This document shows positions 16,004-25,388 of a DNA stretch of 64,000 bases, one piece after another. Made by a program: the position numbers and the translations under genes. A model generated the notes under the pieces. It did not search any database and had not been told where the DNA came from. It saw nothing but the letters and a program-made list of their open reading frames with translations. Source of the DNA: Stenotrophomonas oahuensis (GTDB lineage Bacteria > Pseudomonadota > Gammaproteobacteria > Xanthomonadales > Xanthomonadaceae); contig NZ_CP115541.1 in NCBI RefSeq assembly GCF_031834595.1, positions 1,426,001-1,490,000 on the forward strand. Reading direction: 5' to 3'. Numbering within the stretch: the first letter of the stretch is position 1; the number at the start of each line of letters is the position of its first letter.

Positions 16004-19000
16004 ATGCCCATCCTGACCAGCGCCTCGCTGCCGCGGCCGTTGTCGCGCGCGTCCTCCACATCCCTGCCCGCGCCACCGCCTCGGCCGATGCGATCCGTGT
16101 CGCTGCCGGCCCCACAGTCGATCAGCAATCCGCCCACTTCGCGCGCGTCTGCGCCTGAGCCGGAATCACCTTACATAAAGGCGCATGCCCTGCTGAGCTC
16201 ACCGCTGCAGGATGGCCCCCCTGTGCAGCAGGCCTTGGCCGGACTGATGCGCGGCGACCGGCCGGGCGACGATGTCGTGCGCCTGTTGGCCCTCGCCCAC
16301 CTGCCATGGGGCCGGGCACACGCCGCGCTGTTTGGCGACGACTGCCCGTTGGCACCGCACACGCTGGTGCTGATGCTGCATGCGTTGTTCCCCATCAGCA
16401 ACGAGCAAGGCCAGCGGCTGCTGCCGCTGCTGCGCGAGCACGCGCTGTCCCGCAGCCTGGCGCAATGGACCACGCTGTTGTGCAAACCCCGCCACGAGCA
16501 CCAGGGCGCGCTGAAGCTGCGTGCAGTGGACGACGCCGGTGATCTGGATGCCATCACGTCGCAGCTGGACGAGATGCTGCCCGCGGCGAGAATGAACGAG
16601 GGGCAGGCCGCGCTGGCACTGCTGCACACCTTGCTGCCGAAGTGGTCCGGCAAGCAGCAGCGCGAAGTGTATGCGCTGTGGCGCGACGACCGCACGGGCT
16701 GGTCGCTGGCCGATGCTGCGCTACGTGCGCGCGATCTGCAGGAAAAGTTGCCTGCGCGCCCGGCTGCCGACGTACTGCAGGCACTGGAAGCCGAACGCAA
16801 GCGGGATCGGCCACCCGCAGCCGCGCCGGGCAGCGTGGCCGACGCCGTGGTCGGGTTGTTGAACCTGTTGCTCGGGGAAAATCCGCTGGCAGCCGCCGAC
16901 CGCACTCTGTCATTCGGAGCGCGGCTGTCGGGGGGCACCTGGTTGCCGAACTTCGCACCTCACGGCCCCGTTGTGCAGCAGCGTACGGGGCTGCCGCTGG
17001 TATCAGCGGCAACCACGCCGCGCGGACTGGTCTCCATGCGCCTGAGGGACCTGGACCAGCGCCTGCAGGAGCAGGCGCTGCGCAAGGACTACTACACGGG
17101 CCAGATGCAGCAGATGGTGGCTTGGCAGCTTTCCAGGCCCACGGAGGTGTCTGCGCCGGCCTCCACCGCGCGGCGGCCCGCCTCCGCGCCACCGGTGCAA
17201 CGCAACAGCACCGGTAACGCATCGAATGCCGATGCATCGGAGCTGTTCGCAGTGCCGGACGATCTGCACTCACCCGGGCGGCTGACCCCACTGGGCGCGC
17301 GCCCGTCGATGCAGGGGTTGTCCACGCCGCGTGCGTCGGGTGTGGACGCTGCGCCGCTGCAACCGCTGGCACCGGCGGTTAACAGCACCACGCCGCCGCC
17401 CAGCGCGGACGAGCAGATGATCAACAAGGAAATCGAAAGGATCGAAACCCAGCTTCCGCAGTGGCTGAAGGATGCACCGCTGGGCGAGCGCAACTACCTG
17501 CAGACGCTGAGCGATCTGCACGGTGCGTGGGAAGACGTATGGATTACGCTGATTTCCGGGGTGGACTCGCTGGAGACCTATACCCACGACGCGCTGGCCA
17601 AGGCTTTGAACGCCACCGGTTCCGGCCAGGGCTTCGACCCCGCTACCGTGAATGTGACGGTCACCGAACGCCGCTGGCCAGACCCGGAGTTTCCCGGTGC
17701 CTTCCTGGATGCCCCGGTGGTATGGCCAGTCCCGCCGGGCGGCATCGAGCCGGTGCTGACCGAGCGCACGGTGTCGCTGGTCGAGTTCGCGATCGGCAAC
17801 ATCGCACAGCGCTGGCTGCTGGGCCCGGACCACGACGTGTCGATGGAACGTCATATCAACGGCAGCACGCGAGCGCTGAGCGAGAAGGAGGTCACAGCTG
17901 TAGTTGACCTCGTTCGTAGGCTGGATGTGGGCAGCACCTACCCGGACTACCTGCGTGACATCCTGCTGTGGCCGCTGTCGCCGCTGGCAGGCCCGTTGCG
18001 CCAGGCCTGGGTGCACAGCAACGGGCTGCTGCTGGAAGCAGCCCTGCAGGCGGCGCGGCTGCAGGGCTCCACATTCCCAAAGGACTACTACACCTATCTT
18101 GACCCGATCAGCGGGCACGATCTGGCGTCGCGCATGCTCGAGCATGTGCTGCAACATCCGGACGAGCGCACGCGGCCGGAACTGGAGACGTACACGCCCT
18201 ACGTGCACGCGCTCAAGATCGGCTACGCCGATTCAGCGTTGGGCACGCTGCTGGGCGGTACCGGTGCCTGCCGGGTCAATGGGGTGTGGGTGGTGGAGAT
18301 GGATGCGCCGGATCGCGGGGTCACCTCCGTCGTGGTGGTCACGCCAGGCGCTCCGGACGGGAAGATCATCCGGGTGTACGACGACATGCAGGCCGCGAAG
18401 TCCGATCCGTACTGGCGCACCGATGCCGGCTATGGCTATCTGAAGGAACGCATGTCGCACGAAGACCAGGTGCGCGCGGACGGACTGGCCTTCGGCGACG
18501 ACCCGGTAAAGAGCCGCATGCCACGACACCCCGGCCGCTTCACCGCAGAGAAGGTGCAGCTGGAGCGCATCCACGGCGACTTCCTGCACGAAGCGTTCGA
18601 GTACATGGCGCACACCATGATCCGTGACGGCGCGTCAGCGTCAACCACCACCGCCGAGGTCGACTGGTCGGCAGCACTGTCGTCCAGCTTCGATGTTGCG
18701 TTGACGCTTGACGATGTGACCAGCCCACTGCCACTGGGCAAGCTGCTGGGCAAGCTGAAGCTGCTGCTGAAGCCGGGGCGCTGGTTCGATGCAGGTACCT
18801 CCACGATCAAAGCGGGGCAGAGCCTGCAGCGCGGCAAGGACATCACCGGGCGCAAGTCGCCATTCTCGCGCATCGTGAAGTTGAACGACGGCCGCATTGG
18901 CGTGCTGGCCGGCCCACCCGGCCCCCCCGCCAGCGCTCCGAACTGGGCACAACTGGACCAACTGCAGGATCGCAGCCGCACGCTGGTGCACCCCCCGGCG

Positions 19001-19957
19001 CGGCAACTGAGTCTTCCCGACGAGCGCGAACTGCGACGCAGGGAAGTGCGCGAACTGGACCGCCTGAAGGAAGAGCTGACTGCGCTGAAGGGTGCCTACA
19101 GCGGCCCGTACGAGTTCGACATCAACAGCCACCGCGAAACCTGGTGGCCCTACATGGACCGCGTGCCGGAGCTGTCGGGTCTGAACGATGCCGAGCGCTC
19201 GCAGTACGTGGCGTATCTGCTCAGCCAGCGCGAAGCGAGCGCGGTCAGCAGCATGCTGCGCAGCTTGAGTACGGTAGGCGTTCAGAAGGCCAGCCTCCCC
19301 TTCCGCGCGATGCACGGGCGCGCGATTGCACTGGTGGAGGGCGGCCGGGCGGGGTCCTCAACGGCGGTGCAGCCTGCACCCGGACCGGCTCCGGGCAGCA
19401 GCCTCACCAGCCCGACCAAGAAGCTTTCAGACGGAACGGGGAGCGGATCACCGAAGAAGCCGCGTCTGTCGCAGCCACTGCAGGACGCCGGCGGCTCGGT
19501 GCCGCCTCCCTCCGATTTCCGGTTCGAAGTGGTGCCTCGCGACCAATGGCCACCGTCGCTTTTCCACTACACGACGCGGGCGAACTACAACAAGATCATG
19601 AGCGACGGCGGCATCAACCCCAGCGATGTGGATCCCATGGGGAAAGCCGGCAAGGGCCCGGCACCGCGGATCGTATACGTCACCCCACTGGTACCCGAAC
19701 TGGGTCGCACGCAACTGGAGCCCCGGCTGTTCGGCAGGAGTTCGCATGGGTCCAGGAGCGACAAGCTCGAGTGTGCGATCGAGATGAAAACAGAGCACTT
19801 CTCGTTCGACACCGTGGTGACCCGATACACCGGTACGCACAGCGACGTCTGGACAGTGGGCCCGCCCGGAGGCGGCTATATCCCGCTACGCGTTGCGGAA
19901 GGCGAGTCGTCGGTTCTGGTGAAACCTGTGCCCGGAAGCGAAATCGTCCCGTGGTAA
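16004..19957 (+). CDS. Large effector-like protein: DUF6543 (dermonecrotic-toxin-like) type body with C-terminal HYD1-like ADP-ribosyltransferase domain
   Basis: 1317 residues, no signal peptide. Residues 1-55 are Ser/Pro/Arg-rich and disordered, as in type III effectors. A helical region (60-300) and a Ser/Pro linker (360-470) precede a body at about 475-1000 (QLPQWLKDAPLGERNYLQ; TYPDYLRDILL...LLEAALQAARLQG) that resembles, by eye, the DUF6543 region of large Pseudomonas effectors. Residues 1030-1060 are a coiled-coil-like 'ELRRREVRELDRLKEEL'. A second linker carries the basic motif PKKPRL (1150-1155). The last 130 residues contain LFHYTT (His1188-Tyr1189) and then 'RIVYVTP', as in HYD1-type ADP-ribosyltransferases with an H-Y core. 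GC matches the window. It is followed by the kinase-like gene on the same strand. Function is inferred; the ART call is firmer than the DUF6543 call. Confidence 0.6.
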   Translation: MPILTSASLPRPLSRASSTSLPAPPPRPMRSVSLPAPQSISNPPTSRASAPEPESPYIKAHALLSSPLQDGPPVQQALAGLMRGDRPGDDVVRLLALAHLPWGRAHAALFGDDCPLAPHTLVLMLHALFPISNEQGQRLLPLLREHALSRSLAQWTTLLCKPRHEHQGALKLRAVDDAGDLDAITSQLDEMLPAARMNEGQAALALLHTLLPKWSGKQQREVYALWRDDRTGWSLADAALRARDLQEKLPARPAADVLQALEAERKRDRPPAAAPGSVADAVVGLLNLLLGENPLAAADRTLSFGARLSGGTWLPNFAPHGPVVQQRTGLPLVSAATTPRGLVSMRLRDLDQRLQEQALRKDYYTGQMQQMVAWQLSRPTEVSAPASTARRPASAPPVQRNSTGNASNADASELFAVPDDLHSPGRLTPLGARPSMQGLSTPRASGVDAAPLQPLAPAVNSTTPPPSADEQMINKEIERIETQLPQWLKDAPLGERNYLQTLSDLHGAWEDVWITLISGVDSLETYTHDALAKALNATGSGQGFDPATVNVTVTERRWPDPEFPGAFLDAPVVWPVPPGGIEPVLTERTVSLVEFAIGNIAQRWLLGPDHDVSMERHINGSTRALSEKEVTAVVDLVRRLDVGSTYPDYLRDILLWPLSPLAGPLRQAWVHSNGLLLEAALQAARLQGSTFPKDYYTYLDPISGHDLASRMLEHVLQHPDERTRPELETYTPYVHALKIGYADSALGTLLGGTGACRVNGVWVVEMDAPDRGVTSVVVVTPGAPDGKIIRVYDDMQAAKSDPYWRTDAGYGYLKERMSHEDQVRADGLAFGDDPVKSRMPRHPGRFTAEKVQLERIHGDFLHEAFEYMAHTMIRDGASASTTTAEVDWSAALSSSFDVALTLDDVTSPLPLGKLLGKLKLLLKPGRWFDAGTSTIKAGQSLQRGKDITGRKSPFSRIVKLNDGRIGVLAGPPGPPASAPNWAQLDQLQDRSRTLVHPPARQLSLPDERELRRREVRELDRLKEELTALKGAYSGPYEFDINSHRETWWPYMDRVPELSGLNDAERSQYVAYLLSQREASAVSSMLRSLSTVGVQKASLPFRAMHGRAIALVEGGRAGSSTAVQPAPGPAPGSSLTSPTKKLSDGTGSGSPKKPRLSQPLQDAGGSVPPPSDFRFEVVPRDQWPPSLFHYTTRANYNKIMSDGGINPSDVDPMGKAGKGPAPRIVYVTPLVPELGRTQLEPRLFGRSSHGSRSDKLECAIEMKTEHFSFDTVVTRYTGTHSDVWTVGPPGGGYIPLRVAEGESSVLVKPVPGSEIVPW

Positions 19958-19985
19958 CCCCACGCAACGCGGCGGTGGGCCGGTG

Positions 19986-20006
19986 CCGATGGCGCCGCTC
20001 CATCGG
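19986..20006 (+). terminator. Hairpin after the 1317-aa gene
   Basis: CCGATGG-CGCCGCT-CCATCGG, a perfect 7-bp stem extended by GGGCC/GGCCC-like flanks, 28 nt after the stop codon and 118 nt before the next gene. No T-tract; a possible attenuator separating the two effector-like genes. Confidence 0.4.
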
Positions 20007-20026
20007 CCCTGCCGGCTTCGCCGGGG

Positions 20027-20049
20027 GTAGAGTCGGTCGCAAGACGACT
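20027..20049. repeat. Degenerate SMAG repeat
   Basis: GTAG followed by AGTCGGTCGCAAGACGACT, with weak internal pairing (AGTCG/CGACT). In the gap between the two effector-like genes. Confidence 0.5.
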
Positions 20050-20124
20050 GCAGACCTCAATGATCGCCCCTTTAACGCATTGACCCCACCAATCCCATGA
20101 CCCATCCCCCGGAGACCCCCATAC

Positions 20125-21411
20125 ATGTTCCGTAGCGTCGGACCCAAACCAGCACCCGCAGTGCGCTCAACCACACCGTCGCCACAGAACGCGTCACACG
20201 ACGAGAACAACAACCTCCGCCGCCGCGCACCAGATACGGTCGGTAACGGCGTTGTCAGAGACGACTTCCTCGAATCGTTTCCACCCAAACGCGCCAAGCG
20301 CGCCGCAGACTCCATCAAAAGCGCATGGAAGGACCACCTGAAGCACGTGGCCAACACCAACCAGGAGAGGCATTTCGAGGAGTACCGCAGCACCCACGAG
20401 GATTACCGGACACTGGCCTATGAACCCGAGAATACGGACGTCTATCCCCTCCGCAAGTTGGAACAGGACAAATGGGTGTTCTTCTGCTCGATCGCCAAGC
20501 GTCCGACCCTGCGCTACCCGATCGTTGAAATGCCTGTGGAGAGCGAGAAAGCCGTCACCGTGCAAGGTCGATTCAAGGACCTGCAGACCCTCGACGACAA
20601 ATATGTCGCACTGCGCCCGGTGGCTGATGGCACCTTCATGCATCGCGACGAGAAGCGGCTTGATCCGTTGCGCGCCACCGCCTCGCTGGTGTTCAGCGCG
20701 GTCATCAATGAAAAGCTGATCATCGCGCGCAACGCCGGCACCACTCTGTTCGACTATCTTGCCAAAGGAGGCCAGCTGCCGATGATCGTGTTCCAGGCAC
20801 TGGTGCAGGACGTGGATCGCCTGCATGCACTGGACGTGCGCGGCGGTGCATTCGTGCGCGATATCAAACTGGAGAACACCTGCATACGGCTGCCGGCCGG
20901 TGAGCCGTTGCCTTCAGGTCCGCTGCCGTCCGCGCGTCTGATCGACTTCGAGGACGACGTGCTGTTTGGTGATGAGCTGCTGCAACTGAGACCCGAGCAC
21001 GCGCGCGGCACGCGCGAATGCCAGACCAATGCGTTGATGCAGGACCTGTACGCAGGCCCTGGCGCAGGGCGTAGCGCGGCGGCGAATGCGCTTGATCTGT
21101 ATGCGCTGTTGCTGATGGTGGTGGCAGCCACCGCTCCGCCCGGTTCGGACCTGCAGCGCGCGGCGCTGTGCGAGCATCGTCAGATTCCGGCGCTGGATGT
21201 TCATCCGGGTGCGATGCATGACGGAAACGCGGACTTGTTCAGGCCGTGGCTTGAAGCAAATGTGCAAGCCAAGCATGCGGAGGATATTCTCCATCTGCTC
21301 ACCAATCCGGCGGTGTTTGCACGCAAGCATCCAGAGCGCCTCACGCTGGCACCGATGCTGCGCTTCGCAGAATCAACAACGCCATCGTCCTGCGCACGTA
21401 GCAATTCGTAG
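20125..21411 (+). CDS. Protein-kinase-like effector candidate
   Basis: 428 residues, no signal peptide or TM. The N-terminal 65 residues are disordered, with Ser/Pro and the basic run PPKRAKRA (53-60), similar to a nuclear-localisation signal. Kinase hallmarks follow: a hinge-like 'KLIIARNAGTTLFDYL' (197-211), the catalytic loop FVRDIKLEN with Asp246, Lys248 and Asn251 (His of HRD replaced by Val), the metal-binding IDFED with Asp274 (DFG changed to DFE), and 'DLYALLLMV' in place of the DxW helix. The ATP-anchoring beta-3 lysine is not clear. So it is a divergent Ser/Thr kinase or pseudokinase. The last ~10 residues and the TAG stop are encoded by sequence related to SMAG repeat flanks. Acting inside a host cell is an inference from the N-terminus and the neighbour. 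Confidence 0.6.
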   Translation: MFRSVGPKPAPAVRSTTPSPQNASHDENNNLRRRAPDTVGNGVVRDDFLESFPPKRAKRAADSIKSAWKDHLKHVANTNQERHFEEYRSTHEDYRTLAYEPENTDVYPLRKLEQDKWVFFCSIAKRPTLRYPIVEMPVESEKAVTVQGRFKDLQTLDDKYVALRPVADGTFMHRDEKRLDPLRATASLVFSAVINEKLIIARNAGTTLFDYLAKGGQLPMIVFQALVQDVDRLHALDVRGGAFVRDIKLENTCIRLPAGEPLPSGPLPSARLIDFEDDVLFGDELLQLRPEHARGTRECQTNALMQDLYAGPGAGRSAAANALDLYALLLMVVAATAPPGSDLQRAALCEHRQIPALDVHPGAMHDGNADLFRPWLEANVQAKHAEDILHLLTNPAVFARKHPERLTLAPMLRFAESTTPSSCARSNS

Positions 21412-21430
21412 TGACGCGCCATGCGCGTCA
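21408..21430. repeat. SMAG repeat that supplies a stop codon
   Basis: GTAG-TGACGCGC-CAT-GCGCGTCA; its TAG is the stop codon of the kinase-like gene. The preceding bases GCCATCGTCCTGCGCACGTA resemble the tail next to the repeat at 12206 (GCCATGATCCTGCGCACGTA). Confidence 0.8.
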
Positions 21431-21550
21431 ACCGCGCAAAGCGCGGCACAAGCATCCGAAGCCTGCATCCACGGTATTGCGAACCATTGACCAACGTTTG
21501 GAGTTGGCCGAAGACATGTATCAGGCGTTCATGCACACAGAACGAAGTGC

Positions 21551-21573
21551 GGACGGGCATGGCCCGTCCCTAC
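21551..21573. repeat. SMAG repeat
   Basis: GGACGGGC-ATG-GCCCGTCC followed by CTAC. The surrounding gene-free stretch 21412-21613 otherwise shows only a tandem duplication. Confidence 0.75.
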
Positions 21574-21622
21574 GCGGTCATGTTCAATCAGCCGTTTACG
21601 CGGTCATGTTCAATCAACCGTT
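21571..21622. repeat. 26-bp tandem duplication at the end of the ankyrin gene
   Basis: Units 21571-21596 and 21597-21622 both begin TACGCGGTCATGTTCAATCA and differ at one base (GCCGTT/ACCGTT). The second unit contains the stop codon and last codons of the minus-strand ankyrin gene, so the 3' end of the gene has been duplicated. Confidence 0.8.
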
Positions 21623-24600
21623 ATCGCGCAGGAACCGGGCCATCGACGAAACGCCCGGGACGCGCGGTTCGAACTCACCGGCGACGTCGATGAAGCCACG
21701 CATCACCGCGATCTCGCGCGGGCTGCGGTTCAGCGCGTCGCGCACGTCCGGGTCAGCCCCGGCGCGCAGCAGACGCTGCACCAGCAGCGGCAGGCCGTGC
21801 AGCGCAGCCAGGTGCAGCGGCCCGAAACCGCGCGGGTCGCGCGCCTCCAGCGACACGTCTTCATCGAGAAGGCGCTCTACCGCCGCCAACACCACCTGCT
21901 CGTCGCATGCGGTACCGGGTTCGGCGCGTGCGCCGAGCAGCAACAGCAACGGCGTCACCGAACCCGCCGCCGGCTGGTCCGGCTCGGCACCAGACAGCAA
22001 CAACGTGTCCAGCAGGGCGAGCAGGCGCGAACGGTCGCGGGCGCTGAAGCCGTACAGCGCGGCGCAGTGCAGCGGGCCGAGCTGCTGCGCGTCGCCGGCG
22101 TGCACGTTGGCACCGGCGGTGAGCAGGCGCGCGGCAATGTCCGGCAGCCCCAGCGCCGAGGCGAGCATCAGCACGGTGACACCGCCCGGCAGGCGATATT
22201 CCAGTTCGGCCCCGGCATCCAGCAGCGCCGAAACGATGTCGGTCTGGCGCATGCTGACCGCAGCAGACAGCGGCGTGGCCCCACTGGCAGCGGCATGCTG
22301 CGGATTCGCTCCGCGCGCCAGCAGCAGGTCGACCACGGCCAGGTGTCCACCGCCGGCCGCGCGCAGAAGCGCGGTGCAGCCTTGTGCGTCCACCACGTCC
22401 ACGGCGAAACCGAGATCGATCAGGCGGCGTACGGCATCGGCATCTCCGACCATGGCCGCCGACGGCAGGTCGGCGTCGCGCAGCGCACGGCGTGGCAGCT
22501 GCCACACGCGCCAGTCCAGCCAATCGGCGAGGTCGCGGCGGCCGATCGACAGCGCCACGCCCAACGGAGTCTGGCCATCGGCAGCACGTGCTTCCGGCGA
22601 GGCACCGTGTTGCACTAGCAGCTTCAAGGAGCCTTCGCGGGCCAGTGCGGTGGCCAGGTGCAGCGCGGTCATGCCGTGGCTGTCGCGTGCCTCGCGATCC
22701 ACGCCCAGCGTGAGCAGGGCCTGCTGCAGGCGCAGCCAGCCCAGCCGCACCGCCAGCGACAACGGCGGGTCACCGGCTGGCGACGGCGCGAACGGATCCG
22801 CCCCGCGTTCCAGCAGTTCCAGGGCCAGCTGTTCCAACCCGCGCGAGGCGTGGTCGTGCTGCGCGCAGGCGGCCAGCAGGCGTGACAGTCCACCGGCTCC
22901 CGCGGGCGACACACCGCGGCGCAACAGCGCCTGCAGCGACGGCACAGCGTCGGTGCCACGCGACAGCAGGGCGAACATCGGGGTGTCGCCGCAGGCGTCG
23001 AGCACATCCGGCGTAGCCCCTTGGGCCAGCAGCCATTCCACCGACTGCGGATCCAGCGCCAGCTCGGGCTCGTGCAGCAGTCCGCCGAGTTCATCGGCAC
23101 TGCATAGCCGTGCCAGTGCGGTCATGCCGTCGTAGTTGCCAAAGCCCAGCGCTTCGCGCAGCAGGTCCAGCGGCGGGCGGTCGGGCAGCAGCGGCGCATC
23201 GGGGGTTTCGGCGTCAGCCGCAGCGGAGCCCAGGCCATCGCTCACCGCGGCCGGCAACGGATAGCTGCGGTCGAGCAGCGAGACGATCGCCCAGCGCCCG
23301 GCCGCCGCGGCAATGTCGACCGCGCGGCGACCCTGCGGGTCGGTGACGTCGGCGGCGATGCCCAGTTCCAGCAGGCGGCGCACCAGCAGCGGCGATGCGC
23401 CTTCGGCCATGCAGGCCAGCAGCACCGCATTGCGGCCTTCCACATCGACCGCATGCAGATCGGGTTTGTGCGGCAGCAGGTGCTCAATCACACCGGCGCG
23501 GCCAGCACGCGCGGCTTCCAGCCACGGGGTGCGCGACAGCGCGTCGCGCGCTTCCAGATTGGCGCCGGCGGTAAGCAGCACATCGATGATGTCGACGTGG
23601 CCAGCCAGTGCGGCCTCGTGCAGCGCACTGCGACGCTGGCGGTCGCGCGCGTCGGCGCGGGCCTTGTGCTTCAGCAGCAGCTGCACGCCGGCGGGGTCGT
23701 CTTCTTCGGTACCGGCGGCAGCCAGCAGCACCGGGGTGCCGTCTGCCGGTTCGGTGCGCGCCCCGCGTTCCAGCAGGAAACGAGCGAGTCGCCAGTTACC
23801 GACCTGGCAGGCCACCGCCAGCGGCGACCAGCCTTCCTGGTTCAGCGCATCCACTTCGGCGGCGGCGTCGCGCAGCAGCGCGGCCACGCCCGGGTCGGAA
23901 CTGCGCGCGGCATGATGCAGCGGGGTGTTGCCTTCGGCATCGGCAGCGCGCGAATCGGCCCCGTTGGCGAGCAGGGTCATCACCGCTTCGGGGCGGCCGT
24001 GCCAGCTGTCACGGGTGGCGGCCAGCAGCGGGGTCATGCCCTTATGCGGCGTATTGAGGTCGGCACCGCGCGCGATCAACTCGCGCAGCAGGCGCAGGTC
24101 GGGTAACACAGCGGCCAGCACCACCAGGCTGCGCTGGTCGCGCCAGCTGGGATCGGGCAACGCGCGCGGGTCGGCCCCGGCGGCCAGCAGTTGCAGCGCG
24201 CGGTCAACACGGCCGCTGCGCGCGGCCTCGAACAGCGCCGGCAGAGTTTCGTGCTGGGCCATCGGTTCCAGCGGCTGGCTGTCCTGCACGGCCGCCGCTT
24301 CGAACAGGTCGCGGGCCGGCACCGGCGTGGCCACTGCGGACAGCGTTTCAGCCGGAGTCACCCGCTGCAGCGCGAAGTGCGCCAGCGGGGAGCCGACCAG
24401 CAGCAGCGCCACCAGTAGCCAGCGCAGGCCATCGGAAACCAGGCCCGGCCATGCCGGCAGCACGATCAGGGCGCACAGCGCCACCACCAGCCCGGCCACC
24501 AGCAGGCCACGCCATGCGCTGAGGTCGCGCCCGGCCAGGCTGCGCCAATGCCGCGACAGGCTGCCGTCGCTGCGCTCGATCTCGTTCCACAACGGCCAGG

Positions 24601-24949
24601 TGCGCCACACGCCCAGCAGTGCGGCGCTGACCGCCACGCTCAGGCCGAGCACCGCCGCCAGGCTGCCGCTGTCGTGCAGGGCACCCAACGGCCAGGCCAC
24701 CAGCAGTGCCAGTGCCACGGCACCGACGCCCCACAGGGCGGCCAAGGCAGGCACGTCCTGCTTCCAGAGCACGGCAGGCTTGGGCAGGGTGCGGCTGCGT
24801 CGCCACCAGGAGATGCCCAGCGCAAACGCCGGCTGCGCCAGGGTGGCGGCAATCGCGGCGACAACGCCGCCAAAGACCGCGCCCAGCGACAGCACGCCAC
24901 CTGCGGCAAAGGCGGCGGCAATGGCACGGCGGTAGCGCGGATCAGTCAT
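21614..24949 (-). CDS. Membrane-anchored ankyrin-repeat protein
   Basis: 1111 residues. Residues 1-200 contain about six hydrophobic segments ([52 protein letters not shown]), so the protein is fixed in the inner membrane. From about 235 to the C-terminus there are roughly twenty ankyrin repeats (consensus pieces such as [50 protein letters not shown]), a protein-interaction solenoid. The ATG at 24949 overlaps the stop of ycgL (TGATG), so the two are translationally coupled; a GTG three bases upstream is also in frame. No enzymatic domain is seen. Function unknown. Confidence 0.85.
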   Translation of the reverse strand: MTDPRYRRAIAAAFAAGGVLSLGAVFGGVVAAIAATLAQPAFALGISWWRRSRTLPKPAVLWKQDVPALAALWGVGAVALALLVAWPLGALHDSGSLAAVLGLSVAVSAALLGVWRTWPLWNEIERSDGSLSRHWRSLAGRDLSAWRGLLVAGLVVALCALIVLPAWPGLVSDGLRWLLVALLLVGSPLAHFALQRVTPAETLSAVATPVPARDLFEAAAVQDSQPLEPMAQHETLPALFEAARSGRVDRALQLLAAGADPRALPDPSWRDQRSLVVLAAVLPDLRLLRELIARGADLNTPHKGMTPLLAATRDSWHGRPEAVMTLLANGADSRAADAEGNTPLHHAARSSDPGVAALLRDAAAEVDALNQEGWSPLAVACQVGNWRLARFLLERGARTEPADGTPVLLAAAGTEEDDPAGVQLLLKHKARADARDRQRRSALHEAALAGHVDIIDVLLTAGANLEARDALSRTPWLEAARAGRAGVIEHLLPHKPDLHAVDVEGRNAVLLACMAEGASPLLVRRLLELGIAADVTDPQGRRAVDIAAAAGRWAIVSLLDRSYPLPAAVSDGLGSAAADAETPDAPLLPDRPPLDLLREALGFGNYDGMTALARLCSADELGGLLHEPELALDPQSVEWLLAQGATPDVLDACGDTPMFALLSRGTDAVPSLQALLRRGVSPAGAGGLSRLLAACAQHDHASRGLEQLALELLERGADPFAPSPAGDPPLSLAVRLGWLRLQQALLTLGVDREARDSHGMTALHLATALAREGSLKLLVQHGASPEARAADGQTPLGVALSIGRRDLADWLDWRVWQLPRRALRDADLPSAAMVGDADAVRRLIDLGFAVDVVDAQGCTALLRAAGGGHLAVVDLLLARGANPQHAAASGATPLSAAVSMRQTDIVSALLDAGAELEYRLPGGVTVLMLASALGLPDIAARLLTAGANVHAGDAQQLGPLHCAALYGFSARDRSRLLALLDTLLLSGAEPDQPAAGSVTPLLLLLGARAEPGTACDEQVVLAAVERLLDEDVSLEARDPRGFGPLHLAALHGLPLLVQRLLRAGADPDVRDALNRSPREIAVMRGFIDVAGEFEPRVPGVSSMARFLRDNG

Positions 24950-25211
24950 CACGCCGCCGGGGAACCTTCACCGGCGCAACCGGCGGCGGTGGCATCTGCA
25001 GGTGGAAGCCGCGCTCGGCCAGATTGGCGCGCACGGCATCGACGTCGGCCAGGGCCAGACGGCGTTCGGGGGTCAAGGCGACTTCAAGCACGAATGACAG
25101 CGGGCCCAGCGTGGCCATCAGCGCGTCGGGAACGGCGCTGAAGTCATCGCGGACGGCGAGGTAGACGTACGTGTCCTGCTTGCGTTGGCTTTTGTAGACG
25201 TAGGCTTGCAT
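24942..25211 (-). CDS. ycgL: YcgL family protein
   Basis: An 89-residue protein matching the small YcgL family: N-terminal '[16 protein letters not shown]', middle '[14 protein letters not shown]', and '[14 protein letters not shown]' near the C-terminus. Its biochemical role is not known; it is usually encoded near rnd/minCDE-type genes in other gammaproteobacteria. Here it is the first gene of a pair with the ankyrin protein, overlapping it by 8 nt. Confidence 0.85.
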   Translation of the reverse strand: MQAYVYKSQRKQDTYVYLAVRDDFSAVPDALMATLGPLSFVLEVALTPERRLALADVDAVRANLAERGFHLQMPPPPVAPVKVPRRRDD

Positions 25212-25364
25212 GCCCGCGGGGCGTGGCCCTGGGAAATAGTTCGATGATTGTGGAGTAAAGCACGCAAGGGCGAAAGCCGGCCGCCGTGATTGCGTGCCGG
25301 AATTTCGCCCTGCGTCAGATTCAGGTTCATCAATGTCGCGGCGGTGTTCAGGTGCCGCGTAATG

Positions 25365-25387
25365 GAGCCGGGCGAGCCCGGCCCTAC
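25365..25387. repeat. SMAG repeat
   Basis: GAGCCGGGC-GA-GCCCGGC-CCTAC, one base after the stop of the minus-strand gene at 25389. It may stabilise or end that transcript. Confidence 0.7.
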
Positions 25388-25388
25388 G

